From positions 1-10,320 of the forward strand of contig JBGPKH010000302.1 in NCBI GenBank assembly GCA_041485845.1: 10,320 nt of DNA, written 5' to 3'. A program made the position numbers and the translations under genes. The notes below the pieces were generated by a model, which was not told where the DNA came from, did not search any database, and saw only the letters and a program-made list of their open reading frames with translations. The number at the start of each line of letters is the position of its first letter. Position 1 is the first letter of the stretch. Shown here in pieces: positions 6,530-10,320 of this stretch. The DNA comes from OMOG01 sp041485845. GTDB taxonomy: Bacteria; Acidobacteriota; Terriglobia; Bryobacterales; Bryobacteraceae.

Positions 6530-9088
6530 ATGGGAAAACTGATTCGACGCGCGCAATACTGGCTGCTGCGGCGGCGTCTGGATGCCGAGCTGGCCGAGGA
6601 AATGGACTTCCACCGCTCCCTGCTGGACCGCCGCGGCGCTCCCCGCACGGCCATGGGCAGCGTTACCCTGGCGCGCGAGGACGCGCGCGCCGTGTGGATC
6701 TGGCCGTGGCTGGAGAGCCTGTGGCAGGACATCGCCTACGGCTTTCGAACCTTGCGCGTGCAGCCCGGCTTTGTGCTGGTGGCGCTGCTGGCTCTGGGCA
6801 GCGGCATCGGGCTCAACACCAGCCTGTTTACCGTATTCAACGCCGTCGCCCTGCGCCCGTGGCCGGTCCGCGATCCTGCGCGCGTGGTGAACTTCTGGCG
6901 TGTCACCGGGGAAGACACCCGCGGCTTTGGCCCAGCCGAGTACCGCTACCTTCGCGAACACGCCAGTTCGGTGAGCGGCCTGATCCTCCACGACAATGGC
7001 GAAAGAGTGAAGCTCGGCGACCGCCCGCTCCAGGCGACCTACGTCAGCGCCAACTACTTCCAGGTGCTGGGAGTGCAGATGGAGCGCGGCCGCGGCTTCC
7101 TGGCCGAAGAGGACGTGGTTGCCTCCCCGCAGGCCGTCGCCGTGATCAGTGCGGCGCTGTGGCGCAACCACTTCGACGCGGCGCCGGACATCGCCGGCCG
7201 TTCCGTCCGACTGGATGACGTGCCATTCACCATCGTGGGAGTCGTGTCGGCGGAGTTCACCGGCACGTCGCCGCTGCGCAACGACGTGTGGGCGCCGCTC
7301 CCCGCCAAGATCCTCCTGCGTCCCCACACTCCCGGTGTCGAAGCCTTCCTGACTATGCCCGGCAACTGCTGCATGGCGATGTCGGGCCGCTTGGCGCCGG
7401 GCGTGTCGCGGGCGCAGGCGCAGGCCGAACTGGCCATCCTGGGAGAGCAGTTCCGCATCCAAAACCGCTTCGACGATCCCCATTCCACGGTGCTTGCCAC
7501 CAGCACGTCCTGGATGGGCAGCCCACGCAAGAAGCAGAGCGCCACTCCGGCGCTGGCCTTCCTGTTTCTAGCCGTGACACTGGTGCTGCTTCTGGCTTGC
7601 GCCAATGTGGGCAACCTGCTCCTGGCGCGCGCCGCCGCGCGGCGGCAGGAGATCGCGATTCGCCTTTCGCTGGGCGGCAGCCGCGCGCGCGTGATCCGCC
7701 AACTGCTGGTGGAGAGCACACTGCTGGCCGCCGCCGCGGCGTGCGCGGGCCTGCTGATGGCCTATGTGCTGCCGCCGCCGCTCATGCGCCGCCTGGACAC
7801 CGGTCTCTCTTTTAACCTGGCGCCCGATCTCAGTGTGCTCGCTTATACCATCGGAATCGCCGCCGTGGCGTGCCTCGCCTTCGGCCTGGCGCCCGCATTG
7901 CACGGCACCCGCGGCAATATCGCGGTCACCTTGAAGGCCGAGTCGCGGCAGCGACTGGCGCGCCTGCCGCTGCGCAGCGTGCTGCTCTCCGTTCAGGTGG
8001 CCATCAGCGTAATTCTACTCGCCGGAGCCGGATTGCTGGTAAGAGGCTTACAACGGATCCAGTCGCTGGATCCCGGGTTCGACGTCCACAACGTCACCGT
8101 GCTCGCCCTGGATTTTCCGGCCAGCGAGTACGGCGGCGCGCGCACCAAGGCGCTGGCCCGCCAGTTGGTGGCCCAACTCGAGGGCGCTCCCGGCTTGCCG
8201 CCGTGCGGCATTTCCATGGATGCGCCGCTGGGCAATTCCCGAACGTCCACCTCCATGAACTTCAACGGCCGCAAGCAGCGCATCTTCATTCACGAAGTTT
8301 CCGCCGGCTATTTCGATGTGCTGCGTATTCCCCTGCTGGCCGGGCGCAACTTCGTCCCGGAGGACGCCGGCCGCCAGGTGGCCATCGTCAACGAAGCCAC
8401 GGTGCGCCGTTACTGGCCGGGCGAGAATCCCGTCGGCAAGACCGTCCACTATGGCGACGGCCAGCCGTGGACCATCATCGGGGTGGCCAAGGACGCCCAC
8501 ATCGCGGACCTGAATCCCATCGAGCCCGCGATGTTTTGGCCCATGTCCGGACGGTTTTCGATTCCCGTCGTGCTGGTGCGCGGCCGCGGGCCGGACGCCG
8601 CCGAGCGCGTGGCCGCAGTCGTGAAGCAGATCGAGCCGCGCGCCCAGGTGCGGCCCGAGCCGCTGGCCGAAAACCTCCAGCGCCAGGTCCAGCCGTCGAT
8701 CTTTGGCGCCGCCATCGCCGGTTTCTTCGGGCTGCTGGCGCTGGCGCTCGCCTCGGTGGGAATGGCCGGAGTATTCGCCTACATGATCGGGCAGCGCACG
8801 CGCGAAATCGGAGTGCGCATGGCGCTGGGCGCGCAACCCGGGCAAGTCGTCCGGCTGGTATTGACATCCAGCCTGCGCGCGCTGGTGTACGGAATCCCGG
8901 CAGGTCTGGCGGGGGCGGTAGCCATGTCGATCCTGCTGGCTCACACACTCCCCGGCGTACGCGCCTCCGACCCTCTGGCCTATGCGGGAGTGCTGTTGCT
9001 GCTGGCTCTCGCGGCCGCATTGGCCACCGTAGTGCCGGCGCGCCGCGCCGCGCGCATCGACCCGGCGCGCGCACTCCGCTGGGAATGA
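6530..9088 (+). CDS. ADOP-family orphan ABC permease (MacB/FtsX-like, duplicated)
   Basis: 852 residues. A short cytoplasmic prefix (1-60; RRRLDAELAEEMDFH) is typical of acidobacterial duplicated orphan permeases. TM1 (about 78-100) is followed by a large periplasmic MacB-like domain (about 101-338), then TM2 (about 341-362), TM3 (about 395-415), TM4 (about 437-457) and TM5 (about 483-505), a second periplasmic domain (about 506-720) and three more helices (about 724-752, 782-803, 817-836). The FtsX coupling motif appears twice, as RQEIAIRLSLGGSRARVIRQ and TREIGVRMALGAQPGQVVR, showing the duplication. The C-terminus PARRAARIDPARALRWE is family-typical. No ATPase gene adjoins it within the window, so it either borrows one or works as a mechanotransmission/efflux permease with a distant partner. 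The ATG at 6530 has AGGAG 5 nt upstream and a promoter at 6439-6468. The transported substrate is unknown. Confidence 0.93.
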   Translation: MGKLIRRAQYWLLRRRLDAELAEEMDFHRSLLDRRGAPRTAMGSVTLAREDARAVWIWPWLESLWQDIAYGFRTLRVQPGFVLVALLALGSGIGLNTSLFTVFNAVALRPWPVRDPARVVNFWRVTGEDTRGFGPAEYRYLREHASSVSGLILHDNGERVKLGDRPLQATYVSANYFQVLGVQMERGRGFLAEEDVVASPQAVAVISAALWRNHFDAAPDIAGRSVRLDDVPFTIVGVVSAEFTGTSPLRNDVWAPLPAKILLRPHTPGVEAFLTMPGNCCMAMSGRLAPGVSRAQAQAELAILGEQFRIQNRFDDPHSTVLATSTSWMGSPRKKQSATPALAFLFLAVTLVLLLACANVGNLLLARAAARRQEIAIRLSLGGSRARVIRQLLVESTLLAAAAACAGLLMAYVLPPPLMRRLDTGLSFNLAPDLSVLAYTIGIAAVACLAFGLAPALHGTRGNIAVTLKAESRQRLARLPLRSVLLSVQVAISVILLAGAGLLVRGLQRIQSLDPGFDVHNVTVLALDFPASEYGGARTKALARQLVAQLEGAPGLPPCGISMDAPLGNSRTSTSMNFNGRKQRIFIHEVSAGYFDVLRIPLLAGRNFVPEDAGRQVAIVNEATVRRYWPGENPVGKTVHYGDGQPWTIIGVAKDAHIADLNPIEPAMFWPMSGRFSIPVVLVRGRGPDAAERVAAVVKQIEPRAQVRPEPLAENLQRQVQPSIFGAAIAGFFGLLALALASVGMAGVFAYMIGQRTREIGVRMALGAQPGQVVRLVLTSSLRALVYGIPAGLAGAVAMSILLAHTLPGVRASDPLAYAGVLLLLALAAALATVVPARRAARIDPARALRWE

Positions 9089-9116
9089 CCGCTTGTGGGG
9101 ATCGCTAAACTGAAGC

Positions 9117-9680
9117 TTGGACATCGAGAAGGCCTGGCGCCGGAAATACCGCATCGCACTCGAAAGCCCGCGCCTGGTCCTCCGTCCCTTGATCGTCGAG
9201 GATGTGGATTGGCTCACGGATCTCTTCCTGGATCCGGAGGTCACGCGGTTCCTCTGGGATAATGGGGACACGCCGGAAAAGGCCCGACGCAGCGCCGAGG
9301 CAATCGTCCACCTGGACCTCATGCACAGCCAATTCGGGCATTGGGCCATTCAGGACAAGAGTACCGGCGTGGTCCACGGCTGGACCGAGCTGAGCAAGCT
9401 CCGTCCATGGTCGGGCCCCTCCGACGAAATCGCTCTCAGCTATGTCCTGCGCCGCACGTCGTGGGGGCGCGGCATCGCCACCGAAGCGGCCGGCCGCCTG
9501 TTGACGCATGCATTCGCGGTACACGATCTGGATCGGGTGATGGCCGTGATCATGAGCGGGAACACGGCTTCGAAACGAGTCCTGGAAAAACTGGGAATGT
9601 GCTTGGTCAAGAGCGCGAAGTCGGCGAGCGGAAGGAAGCTGGAGTACTTCCGGATCGACGCGCCAGCCGTTCGGAAGTAG
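9117..9680 (+). CDS. GNAT N-acetyltransferase, RimJ/RimL type
   Basis: 187 residues of the Acetyltransf_3-like branch of the GNAT superfamily, which moves an acetyl group from acetyl-CoA to an amine (ribosomal protein N-termini, small molecules or antibiotics in different members). The N-terminal ESPRLVLRPL (16-25) is the usual first strand. The acetyl-CoA pyrophosphate loop is RTSWGRGIATEA (113-124), and GNTASKRVLEKLGM (148-161) is the conserved C-terminal helix with its Asn. The start is taken as TTG at 9117: the frame is closed by TGA at 9111-9113, and no ATG or GTG lies early enough to keep the first strand. No clear Shine-Dalgarno is present. It follows the permease stop by 28 bp on the same strand, so it may depend on permease transcription or translation. 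The acceptor substrate cannot be assigned. Confidence 0.85.
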   Translation: MDIEKAWRRKYRIALESPRLVLRPLIVEDVDWLTDLFLDPEVTRFLWDNGDTPEKARRSAEAIVHLDLMHSQFGHWAIQDKSTGVVHGWTELSKLRPWSGPSDEIALSYVLRRTSWGRGIATEAAGRLLTHAFAVHDLDRVMAVIMSGNTASKRVLEKLGMCLVKSAKSASGRKLEYFRIDAPAVRK

Positions 9681-9696
9681 GTAGAGGCTCCACTAT

Positions 9697-9726
9697 GGCC
9701 TCACGCCGGTGAGCCGGCTCAAGGCC
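9697..9726. other. Overlapping inverted repeats after the GNAT gene
   Basis: GGCCT (9697-9701) pairs with AGGCC (9722-9726). Inside lie CTCAC-GCCG-GTGAG (9700-9713) and the palindrome GAGCCGGCTC (9711-9720), which share bases and so exclude each other. There is no T run after them, so this is not a clear intrinsic terminator. It might be a structured 3' end or a Rho-assisted stop. Confidence 0.3.
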
Positions 9727-9763
9727 ATGGCGCTGTTTGGCGATCGCCCAACCGGACCGGGCT

Positions 9764-9792
9764 TTGTTTGTTTGCCGTCCCGCGATTTCAAT
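9764..9792 (+). promoter_or_regulatory. Weak candidate promoter for the TIR gene
   Basis: TTGTTT (9764-9769), 17-bp spacer, TTCAAT (9787-9792), followed by the TIR start codon 20 bp later. Spacing is ideal but both hexamers are imperfect. It is the best match in the 132-bp spacer, so the TIR gene may be transcribed on its own instead of from the permease operon. Confidence 0.25.
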
Positions 9793-9812
9793 GAGAGACT
9801 GAGAGCAGCGAT

Positions 9813-10320
9813 ATGCGAGTCGTCATTTCCTTCGCTAAGGACGATGCGGATTCGGCCGCTCAGCTCGAGGCGGCGTTGCGGCGCGACAACATCCAGGCAT
9901 GGTCCAGTTTGGACCTGGCTCCTGGCGAGGATTGGAGCCAAGTTCTCGATCGTGAGAGTGCCGGCGCGGACGGCTTCATTTTTCTGCTGGGACCTGACCC
10001 GTATGCCAATCCCCAGCTCCTGACCGAGTGGCGCTTACTTTTCCGCAACGATTGGGAATCGAAAAAGGCCCTGGTTCCAGTGGTCCCTCGTCCACATGGT
10101 ACAGCCGCGGCGGATGTGCCTCCATTCCTGCGGAATCGAAAGGTCTTCGTTACGACGAATTTCGACGCCATAATCGACCAGTTGCGGCACCAGATTGAGA
10201 ATCCGGCGGAAATCGTCGACCCGGCATATGAGCAACAGGCCAGGATCGAGCGACAGAAGCGCCTGGACGAGATGAGAGATTATGCGCTTGCTCTCAAAGA
10301 AGAAGCCGTGCGCGACCGAG
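9813..10320 (+). CDS. TIR-domain protein, N-terminal part (continues past window)
   Basis: 169 residues are visible with no stop. Residues 1-125 read as a Toll/interleukin-1 receptor domain: RVVISFAKDDADSAAQLEAAL (box 1, first strand and helix), LDLAPGEDW (33-41, box 2 region), ADGFIFLLGPDPYANPQ (52-68) and LLTEWRLLF (69-77), where E72 stands at the position of the catalytic Glu in NAD-cleaving TIR domains. LVPVVPR (87-93) and KVFVTTNF (110-117) fit the later strands. From about 140 a charged helical segment (QQARIERQKRLDEMRDYALA...) begins and may lead to a coiled coil, TPR array or NTPase. The start at ATG 9813 is fixed by an in-frame TGA at 9792-9794; the ribosome site is weak (GAGAG at 9801-9805). 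Bacterial TIR proteins often act in phage defence by destroying NAD or making cyclic ADP-ribose signals, but that role is inferred. The family call is good, the full architecture unknown. Confidence 0.82.
   Translation, partial: MRVVISFAKDDADSAAQLEAALRRDNIQAWSSLDLAPGEDWSQVLDRESAGADGFIFLLGPDPYANPQLLTEWRLLFRNDWESKKALVPVVPRPHGTAAADVPPFLRNRKVFVTTNFDAIIDQLRHQIENPAEIVDPAYEQQARIERQKRLDEMRDYALALKEEAVRDR

Noticed and set aside
7870..9349. Long overlapping frames on both strands across the permease (7870-9108 plus; 8048-9349 minus)
   Set aside because: Arg/Gly/Ala-rich translations without domains. The permease and GNAT frames carry the conserved motifs.
9739..9748. GGCGATCGCC palindrome, similar to the HIP1 octamer GCGATCGC
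   Set aside because: A single copy in GC-rich DNA, with no cyanobacterial context; probably chance.
9709..10023. 104-codon frame overlapping the TIR gene start
   Set aside because: The translation has no domain, and the overlapping frame from 9813 matches a TIR domain and stays open to the edge.
1..10320. CRISPR array, tRNA, rRNA, insertion sequence or integrase
   Set aside because: No regularly spaced repeats, no tRNA-like cloverleaf, no transposase or integrase motifs and no terminal inverted repeats were seen on reading both strands.

Overview
The window is high-GC DNA that reads like a member of the Acidobacteriota, most likely close to Solibacter/Bryobacterales. The main reasons are an orphan, internally duplicated ABC permease of the kind known as ADOP (acidobacterial duplicated orphan permease), a secreted HpcH/HpaI-type aldolase with a Gly/Arg-rich tail, and a cytochrome c / PQQ-dehydrogenase pair. 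This taxonomic call is an inference from gene content. No rRNA or other marker gene is present.

Layout, left to right. (1) Positions 1-2707, minus strand: a two-gene 2-oxoacid:ferredoxin oxidoreductase (pyruvate synthase type). The first gene carries PFOR domains I-III. The second carries the 2x[4Fe-4S] ferredoxin domain and the start of the thiamine-diphosphate domain, and runs off the left edge. The two overlap by ATGA. (2) Positions 2708-3012: an intergenic region with a GC-rich tandem repeat and a probable promoter. (3) Positions 3013-3936, plus strand: an exported HpcH/HpaI aldolase-like protein. (4) Positions 3928-6356, minus strand: a monohaem cytochrome c followed by a PQQ-dependent quinoprotein dehydrogenase, again overlapping by ATGA. 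The dehydrogenase ends tail-to-tail with the aldolase, and the two stop codons lie in one 9-bp palindrome. (5) Positions 6357-6529: a divergent control region. It holds a promoter in each direction, a LacI/GalR-like palindrome in the cytochrome promoter, and five copies of a GATGGG motif around the permease promoter. (6) Positions 6530-9680, plus strand: the ADOP permease and a RimJ/RimL-type GNAT acetyltransferase 28 bp behind it. (7) Positions 9813-10320, plus strand: the N-terminal part of a TIR-domain protein that runs off the right edge.

How the genes may work together. The cytochrome and quinoprotein form a periplasmic oxidation module: the dehydrogenase oxidises a sugar or alcohol and hands electrons to the cytochrome. 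The convergent exported aldolase could act on a keto-acid in the same compartment, but that link rests only on position. The 2-oxoacid oxidoreductase is a separate cytoplasmic central-carbon operon. The TIR protein is the best candidate for something new here. It keeps the Glu expected in NAD-cleaving TIR domains, but its partner domain and neighbours lie outside the window.
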